Source of the DNA: Planctomycetota bacterium
Lineage (GTDB): Bacteria; Planctomycetota; Planctomycetia; Gemmatales; HRBIN36
DNA length: 64,000 bases
Reading direction: 5' to 3'
Assembly: GCA_014584395.1 (NCBI GenBank)
Contig: JACTMY010000004.1
Location: forward strand, 62,001 to 126,000
Under the pieces are notes generated by a model. The model saw nothing but the letters and a program-made list of their open reading frames with translations, was not told the origin of the DNA and did not search any database. Position 1 is the stretch's first letter. Every line of letters starts with the position of its first letter. Positions 55,971 through 64,000 of the stretch are shown in pieces. The position numbers and the translations under genes were made by a program.

Positions 55971-57605
55971 CTAACTGGGGCAAGAGGCGGCAGGCGGCGC
56001 TGCTTTCATGAAGTGCGGCTGATCAATCAAAGCTGGCTCAAGGAACCCGCTGCTGGACAAGAGGTCCGAGGCGATCAGGCGCGAGGTAATCCGCGCGGAT
56101 TCATAAATGACCGGCAAGCCGCTGCCAGGGTGCGTGCCCCCGCCCACAAGATAAACCCCTTCCAAATCCTCGAAGCGATTGCGCGGCCGACCTAGCAGCA
56201 TTTGCCGCAGGGTGTGGGAGAGGTTGAACGTGGCGCCGCGATAGATGTGCATCTGTTGCTGCCAGTCGGCGGGGGTCACGATGCGTTCCACGCGAATGCG
56301 CGCGCGCACGTCCGCCATGCCAAGGCGGGCAAGCTGCTGGAGCACCACCTCGCGAAAGCGGGATTTCTCCTTGGACCAATCCACATTAGCGTGCATGTGC
56401 GTCACCGGAGCCAGAATATACAGCGTGCTCTGACCCTTGGGGGCCAGCGACGTATCGGTCACACAAGCATTTTGCACATAAAGGGAAGGATCGTCGGACA
56501 GGACGTGGCCATCGTCGATATCGATCAGATTTTGATGATAACTCTTGGAGAGATAGATCGTGTGGTGGGTCGTCTGATCGTAAATCCCATCGATCCCCAA
56601 ATACAGCATGAACGTCGAACAGGAATAGCGCTTCTGCTCCAGTTTGGCGTCAGTCCAGCGGCGCCGCAGCGCGTCGGGCACGAGTCGCTGCATGGCATGG
56701 GCGAAATCAGCATTAATCACCAAGGCGTCGCAAGGAAAGCGCTCAGACCCCGCGTGCACGGCGATGGCCTTTCTGCCTTGAAACTCCAAATGGTCCACGT
56801 CCGCATTGAGCTTAAGGCGCACCCCCATGTCCGTGGCGATCTCGGCCATCCGCTCGCTGAGCGCAGCACAGCCGCCGAGCGGGTGATAGACGCCGTATTC
56901 GTATTCCAAGAAGGACAGGATGGTGAAAAGCGAGGGACATTGAAACGGGGACATGCCCAGGTATTTCGACTGGAAACACATGGCGAGCCGGACCCGTTCA
57001 TCGCTGAAGAAACGCCGCAGGTCCGATTCGACGGACTTCCAGGGTCGCAATTTCGAGATGGCGTTCCAGATCGGCGCCTTGAACATGTCCTTCCAGGAAA
57101 GGAAAGGCATTTCCAAGATCGGTCGGAAACGCTGCAGCTTTTCCCGGTTGTCTTGCAGAAAGCGGCGGAGTTGAGGGGCATCCTCGGGACAAAGCTGGGC
57201 GATGGCGCGCTCCATGGCGGGGACGTCGGGAGTGCAAAGCAACTCGCCCCCTTGACCGAAAACCAAGCGATACTGGGGATCCAATTTCCGCATGGGGATC
57301 TCGCGCCAGAGATCCCTGCCGATGGTTTTAAAGATATCTTCGAGAACGCGGGGATAAAGGAAAAAGGTTGGCCCGAGATCGAAGCGGAAGCAGTCCAAGG
57401 TGAAGCTGGAAGTGCGTCCGCCCACGCGATCGCGGCGTTCCAAAAGGGTGACGTCCAAACCCGCTTGAGCCAGGAGCAAGGCCGATGCCAACCCTCCTGG
57501 ACCTGCACCGATAATGACGACGCGCCGTTGCTTGGCTGTCAAGGGGCCTTCTCCGCTGATTGCGCAATCGAGGCTTCCCTGGGGCGGAAACCTCGTAAGA
57601 GCCAT
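55971..57605 (-). CDS. Phytoene-desaturase-like (CrtI family) FAD oxidoreductase
   Basis: A 544-aa flavoprotein of the CrtI/CrtN group, which introduces double bonds into C40 or C30 carotenoid precursors. The FAD site is [21 protein letters not shown], followed by [14 protein letters not shown]. The C-terminal motif is [19 protein letters not shown], typical of phytoene/dehydrosqualene desaturases. Planctomycetes of this type are often pink or orange, so a carotenoid role is plausible; the exact substrate (phytoene, dehydrosqualene or a relative) is not shown. The next gene on this strand is absent, and it converges with the scramblase-like gene by 16 bases. Confidence 0.88.
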   Translation of the reverse strand: MALTRFPPQGSLDCAISGEGPLTAKQRRVVIIGAGPGGLASALLLAQAGLDVTLLERRDRVGGRTSSFTLDCFRFDLGPTFFLYPRVLEDIFKTIGRDLWREIPMRKLDPQYRLVFGQGGELLCTPDVPAMERAIAQLCPEDAPQLRRFLQDNREKLQRFRPILEMPFLSWKDMFKAPIWNAISKLRPWKSVESDLRRFFSDERVRLAMCFQSKYLGMSPFQCPSLFTILSFLEYEYGVYHPLGGCAALSERMAEIATDMGVRLKLNADVDHLEFQGRKAIAVHAGSERFPCDALVINADFAHAMQRLVPDALRRRWTDAKLEQKRYSCSTFMLYLGIDGIYDQTTHHTIYLSKSYHQNLIDIDDGHVLSDDPSLYVQNACVTDTSLAPKGQSTLYILAPVTHMHANVDWSKEKSRFREVVLQQLARLGMADVRARIRVERIVTPADWQQQMHIYRGATFNLSHTLRQMLLGRPRNRFEDLEGVYLVGGGTHPGSGLPVIYESARITSRLIASDLLSSSGFLEPALIDQPHFMKAAPPAASCPS

Positions 57606-57752
57606 TTTATGGAGTTCTTGGAAAATGGTGGTCCTTATGGGGGAACTTGCAGGCCGCTTCAGCGTTTAATCCTGCGCATGAACCAAGGACAATCATTATC
57701 CTTTGAATAGACATCTTCACCCGTTTGACCGTTCAGCCTGTGAGGATTTAAC

Positions 57753-58376
57753 ATGCTTCTTACCTTTCGTTACGGACTGGCCGTCATGGCCCTGGCGACT
57801 TTCATGGCCTTTGAGCCACCTATCATCTTGGGGCAGCAGCGTCCCAAACCCGCCGCGGGTCAACTGCAAGTCGGGGATGCTGCGCCGGATTTTGCGCTAA
57901 CGCGCCTCGACGGCCAGGAGAAAGTTCATTTGAAAAAGCTTCAGGGTAAGCCCGTGGTGCTGATCTTTGGCAGTTGCACCTGACCGCCCTTTCGCCAATC
58001 GATCCGTGCGATCGAAAAGCTTCATGCCGAATATCAAGGCCGCGTGCATAGCCTGGTGATTTACATCCGCGAAGCCCATCCGAGCGATGGTTGGCAAGTG
58101 CTGCAAAACAAGCGCGACATGCTGGAGATCAACGACCCCAAGACCTTCGAGGAACGTCGTCGAGTCGCCCAGGATTTCGCGGAGCGCTTCGAACTGAAGC
58201 TGCCCGTTTTGATCGATGACCTGGATGATCGCGTGAATCGTGCCTATGCCGCCTGGCCTGATCGGCTGTACGTGGTCGATGCCAAGGGCAAGCTGGCCTA
58301 CGTTGGCAAGCCTGGCCCCCGGGGCTTCAGCGTGGGAGATCTCCCGCCTGTTTTGGAACGCTTGCTCAAGCAGTGA
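57753..58376 (+). CDS. Iodothyronine-deiodinase-like selenoprotein candidate (in-frame TGA = Sec77)
   Basis: A 207-aa thioredoxin-fold protein read through TGA 57981-57983. The start has GAGG upstream; an N-terminal hydrophobic segment suggests secretion. An AhpC/Prx-like DAAPDFALTRLDGQEKVHL comes first, then VVLIFGSCT-U-PPFRQSI, the deiodinase active site, where vertebrate enzymes have FGSCT-U-P-F. In the same frame downstream are VIYIREAHPSDGW, with the conserved His of the family, LPVLIDDLDDRVNRAYAAWP, and RLYVVDAKGKLAYVGKPGP, which mirror deiodinase C-terminal blocks. It is therefore probably a redox selenoenzyme outside the cytoplasm; deiodination of a hormone is not implied. A nonsense-mutated gene is the alternative, but both halves look fully conserved. 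Confidence 0.85.
57981..58015 (+). promoter_or_regulatory. TGA selenocysteine codon and bacterial SECIS-like hairpin
   Basis: The TGA is followed by a 6-bp perfect stem, TCGATC at 57999-58004 and GATCGA at 58010-58015, with loop CGTGC. The loop begins 21 bases after the TGA and has a G among its first two bases, which fits the published bacterial SECIS consensus (short apical loop with an early G, about 16-37 bases from TGA). The stem is short, so the fit is suggestive. Confidence 0.6.
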
Positions 58377-58409
58377 GAGAGGCCGGCGAGGCCGTCAGCG
58401 GCCAAGCCA

Positions 58410-59210
58410 CTATTCCAAGACAATTTTCGAACGGTCGAAGGTGGCCTCGGGGAATTTCATTTTTAAGCTGCGCAGTTTGCGGACGATCGTCTCGGCGACG
58501 ATGAGGTTGCGATACCATTTGTTATTGGCGGGTACGACCGTCCATGGCGCCCATTTGGTGCTGCATTTGTTCAAGACGTCTTCGTAGGCCCGCTGATAGT
58601 CATCCCAATAGCGGCGATCTTCGATGTCGCTTTCACAAAACTTCCAATATTTCTTTGGATTGTCGAGCCGCTCCTTGAAGCGTTTCTTTTGTTCTTCCTT
58701 GCTGATGTGCAGAAAAAACTTAAGGATCACGATGTTGTTCTTGGACAGGATTTGCTCAAAGCGATTGATCTGCTTGAAACGGCCGCGCCAAACCGGCTCC
58801 GGGGCGAGCTGCCGCACGCGAACCACGAGCACGTCTTCATAGTGCGAACGATTGAAGATGCCGATCTCGCCATATCGCGGCAGGACCTTGTAAATGCGCC
58901 ACAAGAAGTCATGGTCCCGTTCTTCCTCGGAGGGAGCGCGGAAGGCCGTGACGCGGCAACCCAGGGGCGTGATGCCGTTCATGACGTGCCGGATCGTGCC
59001 ATCCTTGCCCGAGGCGTCCATGCCTTGCAGGATCACCAGCAGGGCGTGCTGATTGTCGGCGTAGAGCAGCCCTTGCAGTTCGGCCAACTCCTGCCGCAGT
59101 TCGATCAGTCGGGCTTCAGCCTCTTCCTCGCATTTGTAGCCGCCGCAATCGTCGGGGTCGAAGCTGGAGAGTTTGACCAGCTTCTTCGGACGCACCAGGT
59201 ATTTTTTCAT
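58410..59210 (-). CDS. ppk2: Polyphosphate kinase 2 family protein
   Basis: PPK2 enzymes move phosphate between polyphosphate and nucleotides. The Walker A motif is QGMDASGKDGT (about residues 63-72), and the lid/Walker B region is GIFNRSHYEDVLVVRV. Further family blocks are FKQINRFEQIL, KKRFKERLDNPKKYWKF and WTVVPANNKWYRN. The ATG at 59210 has GGAG seven bases upstream; an in-frame ATG at 59222 lies only 5 bases after argC and is the alternative. It is the last gene of a three-gene minus-strand unit with argC and a TIM-barrel protein. Class I, II or III type cannot be assigned by eye. Confidence 0.92.
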   Translation of the reverse strand: MKKYLVRPKKLVKLSSFDPDDCGGYKCEEEAEARLIELRQELAELQGLLYADNQHALLVILQGMDASGKDGTIRHVMNGITPLGCRVTAFRAPSEEERDHDFLWRIYKVLPRYGEIGIFNRSHYEDVLVVRVRQLAPEPVWRGRFKQINRFEQILSKNNIVILKFFLHISKEEQKKRFKERLDNPKKYWKFCESDIEDRRYWDDYQRAYEDVLNKCSTKWAPWTVVPANNKWYRNLIVAETIVRKLRSLKMKFPEATFDRSKIVLE

Positions 59211-59227
59211 GTGCTGCTCCATGGCGT

Positions 59228-60250
59228 TTACAACAGGGCCAAGGTTTCGTCCCAGCCATGCATGCGATTGAAATTTTGCACGGCCACTCCACTGGCGCCG
59301 CGAACGAGATTGTCAATGCAGGAGAGGATGACGATCCGCCTGCCCGCGACGCGCAGGCTCAGATCGCAGAAATTGCTGCCCCAAACGTCTTTGGTGGCGG
59401 GCAGCGCCTCGGTGATGCGGATAAATGGCGCGGCACGATAGTATTCACGATACATCAGGTAAAGCTGCTCTTGGGTAATGGAGCGCCTGGGGGTGGCGTA
59501 GATGGTCGTGAAGATGCCCCGATCCATCGGAATCAAATGCGGCGTGAACAGCACTTGCACGGGAGCAACGGCGAGGTCGCTTAAGGTTTGTTCGATCTCG
59601 GGGGTGTGCCGATGCGTGCCGACTTGGTAGGCGGCGACGCTTTCATTGCACTCTGGGAAATGGGTGGTCAAGGTCGGCGATCGGCCCGCGCCCGATACGC
59701 CCGATTTGCTGTCGATGACGATGTCATGGAATTCGATGGCTTGACCGGCCACGAGCGGGGCCAGGGCCAGCACGGCCGATTGCGGGTAGCAGCCGGGGTT
59801 AGCCACCAGTTGCGCCTGCGGCAGTTCCTCGCCATACACTTCGGGCAGGCCATAGACGGCTTGGGCCAACGAAGCGAGGTCGGCGTGGCTTTCCTTGTAC
59901 CATTGCGCGAAGACATTGGCGTCGCGGAGACGATAATCCGCGCTGAGGTCGATGACGCGCAGACCTCGGGCCATGAGTTGCGGCACCGCGGACATGCTCG
60001 CGCCATGGGGCAAGCAGCTAAAGACGCATTGCACCCCTTTGGCGAGCAAGCGGTCGACCTCAAAAGGCTCGCAGGCCAGGTGAAGTCGGCCGCGAAAGCG
60101 CGGGTGCAAGTCGGCAATGAAGGGCGAGCCTTCCTTGTTTTCCTGGCGCGAAGTAATGGCCGCGAGGTTCACGTGGGGGTGGCGGAGCAAGAGCTGAATT
60201 AACTCCGCCGCCGTGTATCCCGACCCGCCCAAGATCGCCACGTTGATCAT
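59228..60250 (-). CDS. argC: N-acetyl-gamma-glutamyl-phosphate reductase (ArgC)
   Basis: ArgC makes N-acetylglutamate semialdehyde, the third step of arginine synthesis and the substrate of ArgD. The Rossmann start is VAILGGSGYTAAELIQLLLRH, and the catalytic cysteine is Cys154 in VANPGCYPQSAV. HLIPMDRGIFTT and the closing NLVRGASGVAVQNFN are family hallmarks. The 340-aa length is normal. It is separated from the argBDF run by about 53 kb and sits between a TIM-barrel gene (18 bases upstream) and ppk2 (downstream). Confidence 0.96.
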   Translation of the reverse strand: MINVAILGGSGYTAAELIQLLLRHPHVNLAAITSRQENKEGSPFIADLHPRFRGRLHLACEPFEVDRLLAKGVQCVFSCLPHGASMSAVPQLMARGLRVIDLSADYRLRDANVFAQWYKESHADLASLAQAVYGLPEVYGEELPQAQLVANPGCYPQSAVLALAPLVAGQAIEFHDIVIDSKSGVSGAGRSPTLTTHFPECNESVAAYQVGTHRHTPEIEQTLSDLAVAPVQVLFTPHLIPMDRGIFTTIYATPRRSITQEQLYLMYREYYRAAPFIRITEALPATKDVWGSNFCDLSLRVAGRRIVILSCIDNLVRGASGVAVQNFNRMHGWDETLALL

Positions 60251-60268
60251 GATCGTCCATCGTTCCTT

Positions 60269-61159
60269 TCAAACACGGTCCGCCAATTCCAGCCATAAAG
60301 CTTTATAGTAACGCAAGAGCAATTCACCTGCCTCCGGGGGCAGCTTTTGCGGGATTTCAATGAGCGTATAGCGGTCATAAGCGATGTTCCGCAGCGCGTG
60401 CAATAACTCCCGGTAAGGATAACGACCATACAGTTCATTGATGTGGCAGGATTTGATGCGGGATTGAAGACGCGCGAAACCGTCCTGGATGGAGCCATCA
60501 ACTAAGTCCGTGGCGTTGGAATTCCAGGTGACCCCGACGCACGAGGGCAAGGCATGCTCCATGATCTGCTGAATATTCTTGGGGTCGGCCGTTCCCGCGC
60601 CGTGGACTTCGAGCCACACCTCTTGCTGCAACGTTTGTGCATATTCGCCGCAGGCCGCCAGGGCCGCGCTGATTTGCTTGAGCGTGTCGGCTGGTGCGAC
60701 GCCGCGGACAAAGCCATTCGGCCGCACCTTGACGCCCGTGCCGCCCAATTCCGCACCGAGGTCGAGAAATTGTTTGCAGGTTTCGATATTGTTCGCCACG
60801 ATTTTCGGGTCGGCGGCGTGGAATTCACAAACGGTTCCCAAACCCCAAAGCTTCACGCCGCTGTCCGCGAAGCGCTGGCGAACTTCGCGGCGGCCGGATG
60901 CGTCCAAGCTAGGCTCCACGCCATGGGCGTGGGTGGTTCGCAACTCCAAAGCGGCCACGCCGGTTGTGCGTGCTATGCTCAGGAGGGTAGGCAAATCCCA
61001 TTGTGCGGCCAGATTGTAGGTCACTAATCCCAAGGCAAATTGTCGCGGCGGGAGAGGCGTTGCTGCTTCAGCGATGCGGTCCGATGACGCCCAGCCGACC
61101 CCCAAACAGGCTCCGGCGGATTGTAAAAAAGTTCGTCTAGGCCAGGGCATGGCGAGCAT
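60269..61159 (-). CDS. Tat-exported sugar isomerase/epimerase-like TIM-barrel protein
   Basis: A 296-aa AP-endonuclease-2-like (xylose isomerase-like TIM-barrel) protein. The N-terminus has a Tat signal, MPWPRRTFLQSAGACLG, and the barrel includes FALGLVTYNLAAQWDLP, GVAALELRTTHAHGVEP, and TGVKVRPNGFVRGV. Metal-binding residues are likely in EVWLEVHGAGTADP and KSCHINELYGRYPY. GAGG precedes the ATG at 61159. It is the first gene of an operon with argC and ppk2; the link is probably only transcriptional. Substrate unknown. Confidence 0.88.
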   Translation of the reverse strand: MLAMPWPRRTFLQSAGACLGVGWASSDRIAEAATPLPPRQFALGLVTYNLAAQWDLPTLLSIARTTGVAALELRTTHAHGVEPSLDASGRREVRQRFADSGVKLWGLGTVCEFHAADPKIVANNIETCKQFLDLGAELGGTGVKVRPNGFVRGVAPADTLKQISAALAACGEYAQTLQQEVWLEVHGAGTADPKNIQQIMEHALPSCVGVTWNSNATDLVDGSIQDGFARLQSRIKSCHINELYGRYPYRELLHALRNIAYDRYTLIEIPQKLPPEAGELLLRYYKALWLELADRV

Positions 61160-61328
61160 GGATTCACCTCGTCCGGGAACACAGCATTGGAATCTCTTGA
61201 AATGGTAACATGGAAGAGGCAAGTCCTGAAAGCCAGCCGCCGCCATTTTCTGCTTGGACTTCGGGTACCAAGTCGGTAACTTGTAACAGGCCACCCTTTT
61301 TTCTGTTTTCGGAAGGTTCGAACGCGAA

Positions 61329-64000
61329 ATGACCGTGATGCCTCAACCGGCCGATTCGTCGGCTATGGACGCGACCACTCAGGAATCGGCGTCTCCCGTT
61401 CCCGCGGACGTTGGTTCTTCTACTCCCCCGGTGATGACGCCCGTCAGCGATGAAGCGCAGACCCCGCGCCCGGCCTCGCCGCGCCCCTTTCAGCCTGGCC
61501 ATCAGGACGTGGGACGAATCGCCCAGGATTTGCAGATCCGCAAAATCCAGGTCGAAGCCGTGGCCCAACTGCTCGATGAAGGGTATGCGGTTCCTTACAT
61601 GGCGCGGTTTTGCAAGGATCGGATTGGTTTCCTGAACGAGGACGTCATCCGCCAAGTTCAACGGCGCATCCTCTTGCTGCGGCAGGTCAGCGATCGCAAG
61701 CAGGCCATTTTGCGCAATTTGCAAACGCAGGGAAAGCTCACCGACGAATTGCAAGCGGCCATCCAAAACGCCGACACGAATAAACGGTTGGAAGACCTCT
61801 ATCTGCCCTATAAGCCGCGCAAGAAATCGCCCACGGCTTCTTGGCGGGACAAGGGACTGGAACCCTTGGCGTTGGCCATTTGGCAGCGCGATCCCGCCGT
61901 GCAAAACCTGGACGAACTGTGGCCTACTTTCATTAATCCCGAAAAGGAATTGGCCACGGCCGAAGTCGTGCAAGAAGGGGTACGCATCCTCATCGCCGAG
62001 GCCATCAGCGAAACGGCTGCCGTTCGTGAAACCGCTCGGCGGTATCTTTGGGAACACGCCAAATGGCGGATCGAACGTGCCGCGTCGTTGCCCGAAGGGC
62101 AGGGCCTCGAGTTCAAGGACTATTTCAACTTCAGCGATTCCATCCGCCACATCGCCCCGCATCGGGTCTTCACCATCCTTCGCGGAGAAAAATCCGGCGC
62201 CTTGACCATCCATTTGGACTTCTCCTGGGAACAACTCGAACCGTTGCTTTTGGAAAAGCTTCATCTGGCCGATCACCCGCATCAAGAGTTGGTGAGCGCG
62301 GTGGCCGTGCAAGGTTTGCGCCAGTTCCTGATTCCAAGCCTGGAGAAGGAAATTCGCCGCGATTTGATGGATAAAGCCGAGGAATATGGGTTGCAGGTCT
62401 ATGCGCGGAATTTCCGCAGGCTCTTGATGCAGCCTCCCGTCCACAAATCCGTCTTGGCCATTGATCCGGGTTATCGGAATGGCTGTCGCCTGGCAGCCCT
62501 GGACGCGGAAGGCCATTTTCTGACCAGCGCCGTGATCTTTCCCATGGCCGTCATAGAGCGAGAAAAGAAAGACGGCAAAAAGGCCAAGGGCAATGCCCCG
62601 CTGGCCGCCGGAGCAGCGAGCGCGGCGGCGACGGCTACGCCTGCCGCACAAGAGTCGGCTGCTTCGGCAACGGCGTCGCCCTCGCCTTTGGATGGAGTGA
62701 AGCCATCGGCTGATGCACAGCCGGCTTCGACAGAAACCCCAGCGGCAGAGGAAGCCGGCGCCTTGCCCGCGATGGAAGCAGTCGTCCCCGAAGGACCGCA
62801 ACCGGAGAAAACCGAAGCGGCCGCGCCAGCCCCGCCGAGCGGCTCGCCCTCCAGTCCGCCGCCTCCCGCGGGGCCAACGCCGGAGGAACAGCGTGCGGAA
62901 GCCAAGCGCGTCATTGTCGAAATGGTTCGCAAACATCAACTGCAAGTGGCGGCTATTGGCAGCGGCATGGGCAGTCGGGACGTCGAGGAATTGCTCAGCG
63001 AATTGATCGCCAATGAGTTGCCCGACTTTGAATACCACGTGGTCATGGAGGCTGGGGCCAACGCTTACGCCCTGGGCAGCGTGGGCCGCGAGGAATTTCC
63101 ACATCAGGAGGTGGCCGTCCGCGCCGCCATCACGATCGGCCGCCGCTTGCAGGATCCGCTGCGTGAATTCGCCAAGCTCGATCCCGTTCACGTCAGCACG
63201 GGCTTGGCCCATTATGACTTGGCGGAAAAGCGGCTCAAGGAAGCCTTAACGGCCGTGCTCGAATCCTGCATCAATCACGTTGGTGTCCATCTCAACCGCG
63301 CCACGGTGCATGAATTGAAATACGTCGCGGGGCTGAATCCGATCCTGGCCCAAGCAATCGTGCATCATCGCCAGCAGCAAGGTCCGTTTCTGAGCCGGGA
63401 AGGGCTGAAGCAAGTTCCTGGAATGAACGACCTGGCCTATCGCCAGGCCGCGGCTTTCGTGCGCGTGCCAGATGCGGAAAACATCCTGGATCGCACTTGG
63501 GTGCATCCCGAACAGGCCGAGATCGTGCACCATTTGCTGGCGGAGCTTGGAGCGAGTCTCGAAGCCTTGACTCAAGAGGATCAGCTCGAGCGCTTAAGGC
63601 AGAAGTTCGCGGAATTAAATCTCGATGAATATGCGCGCAAATACCAGCTTAGCGCCGTGCAGTTCGATGACCTTTTGCATGCCCTGGCTCGGCCCGGCAA
63701 GGATCCGCGCATGGATCAACCAGCGCCGCTCATGAAAAAGAAGCTACTCAAGCTGGAAGACATGTATCCGGGCATGGAGCTCAAGGGCACCGTGCTCAAC
63801 GTCGTGGATTTTGGGGCTTTCGTCGACGTTGGCCTCAAAGACAGCGGTCTCGTACACATCAGCCAACTTGCCAACAAGTACATCAAGAGTCCTTACGACC
63901 ATGTTTCGGTGGGCGACGTGGCGACTGTATGGGTCATGAACGTGGACATGGATCGCAAACGCGTGTCGCTGACGATGATTCCGCCCGGCACGGATCGCAA
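61329..64000 (+). CDS. tex: Tex-family RNA-binding protein with Ala/Pro-rich insertion (3' end outside window)
   Basis: Tex is a conserved multi-domain nucleic-acid-binding protein. About 890 codons are visible with no stop. After a disordered 55-residue start come the N-terminal helices (IRKIQVEAVAQLLDEGYAVP, RLEDLYLPYKPRKKSPT), then the YqgF/RuvC-like domain (SVLAIDPGYRNGCRLAALDA). A stretch of about 110 residues rich in Ala, Pro and Ser (nt 62558-62895) interrupts it before KRVIVEMVRKHQLQVAAIGSG and GSRDVEELL. Helix-hairpin-helix (LKQVPGMNDLAYRQAAAF) and a C-terminal S1 domain (GMELKGTVLNVVDFGAFVDV) follow. The ATG at 61329 lacks a strong ribosome site. Confidence 0.95.
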   Translation, partial: MTVMPQPADSSAMDATTQESASPVPADVGSSTPPVMTPVSDEAQTPRPASPRPFQPGHQDVGRIAQDLQIRKIQVEAVAQLLDEGYAVPYMARFCKDRIGFLNEDVIRQVQRRILLLRQVSDRKQAILRNLQTQGKLTDELQAAIQNADTNKRLEDLYLPYKPRKKSPTASWRDKGLEPLALAIWQRDPAVQNLDELWPTFINPEKELATAEVVQEGVRILIAEAISETAAVRETARRYLWEHAKWRIERAASLPEGQGLEFKDYFNFSDSIRHIAPHRVFTILRGEKSGALTIHLDFSWEQLEPLLLEKLHLADHPHQELVSAVAVQGLRQFLIPSLEKEIRRDLMDKAEEYGLQVYARNFRRLLMQPPVHKSVLAIDPGYRNGCRLAALDAEGHFLTSAVIFPMAVIEREKKDGKKAKGNAPLAAGAASAAATATPAAQESAASATASPSPLDGVKPSADAQPASTETPAAEEAGALPAMEAVVPEGPQPEKTEAAAPAPPSGSPSSPPPPAGPTPEEQRAEAKRVIVEMVRKHQLQVAAIGSGMGSRDVEELLSELIANELPDFEYHVVMEAGANAYALGSVGREEFPHQEVAVRAAITIGRRLQDPLREFAKLDPVHVSTGLAHYDLAEKRLKEALTAVLESCINHVGVHLNRATVHELKYVAGLNPILAQAIVHHRQQQGPFLSREGLKQVPGMNDLAYRQAAAFVRVPDAENILDRTWVHPEQAEIVHHLLAELGASLEALTQEDQLERLRQKFAELNLDEYARKYQLSAVQFDDLLHALARPGKDPRMDQPAPLMKKKLLKLEDMYPGMELKGTVLNVVDFGAFVDVGLKDSGLVHISQLANKYIKSPYDHVSVGDVATVWVMNVDMDRKRVSLTMIPPGTDR

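Noticed and set aside
57983-58043. Frameshift or nonsense mutation splitting the deiodinase-like gene
   Set aside because: The frame is unchanged across the TGA, both halves keep family motifs, and the TGA is exactly at the selenocysteine position. I treat it as recoding, though it remains the alternative to test.
61164-63212. A 682-codon minus-strand frame opposite tex
   Set aside because: Tex is unmistakable on the plus strand (S1, YqgF/RuvC-like and HhH motifs). The minus frame has no family motif.

Overview
This 64 kb window comes from a moderately high-GC bacterium (about 60% by eye) that is almost certainly a planctomycete, most likely of the Gemmata lineage. The marker families are a DUF1559 prepilin-like protein, a DUF1549/DUF1553 cytochrome-type protein followed by a DUF1501 protein, Tat-exported Gfo/Idh/MocA and TIM-barrel proteins, a sialate O-acetylesterase, and a giant secreted protein with an N-terminal LEDRTLLA motif. 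I saw no rRNA, complete tRNA, CRISPR array, insertion sequence or prophage.

Layout. 1-8.3 kb: 3'-truncated ispG (minus), a small lipoprotein, a Gfo/Idh/MocA oxidoreductase, then the arginine run argB-argD-argF followed by rph and a secreted protein. 8.4-18.5 kb: an ACT-domain protein, a DedA protein, prs (minus), a single-domain response regulator, an RlmI-type rRNA methyltransferase, two consecutive clpP genes, a lipoprotein, two secreted proteins (minus) and a membrane-anchored HEAT-repeat protein. 18.5-29.4 kb: csrA behind a structured AT-rich leader, then one 9.6 kb gene for a 3205-residue secreted mosaic (beta-helices, P-domain, SdrD-B-like repeats, C-terminal metzincin-like peptidase) closed by a strong terminator. 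29.4-37.7 kb: rsmE, membrane proteins, a glycosyltransferase, a tyrosine-phosphatase-like protein, a methyltransferase, the remnant of an FkbM methyltransferase and a possible caspase-fold (clan CD) peptidase. 37.7-49 kb: lipid kinase, scpA, lipoprotein plus DUF1559 protein, acyl-CoA-dehydrogenase-like protein, sialate esterase, universal stress protein and the DUF1553/DUF1501 pair. 49-64 kb: TPR protein, yebC, a PAS-PAS-HK-REC-REC-HPt hybrid kinase, a scramblase/LURP-one-like protein, a CrtI-like desaturase, a deiodinase-like selenoprotein candidate, a minus-strand TIM-barrel/argC/ppk2 operon, and 3'-truncated tex carrying a long low-complexity insertion.

The most notable element is at 57753-58376. 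One reading frame for a secreted thioredoxin-fold protein is split by a single TGA that sits exactly at the selenocysteine position of the iodothyronine deiodinase family (FGSCT-U-PPF). The conserved deiodinase segment EAHPSDGW lies downstream in the same frame. A 6-bp hairpin with a G-containing loop starts 15 bases after the TGA, in the place expected for a bacterial SECIS. I read this as a bacterial deiodinase-like selenoprotein, not as a broken gene.

The arginine genes argB, argD and argF lie together, while argC is about 54 kb away in another operon. Many long open frames opposite real genes (up to 1306 codons) are codon-bias shadows and are left out.
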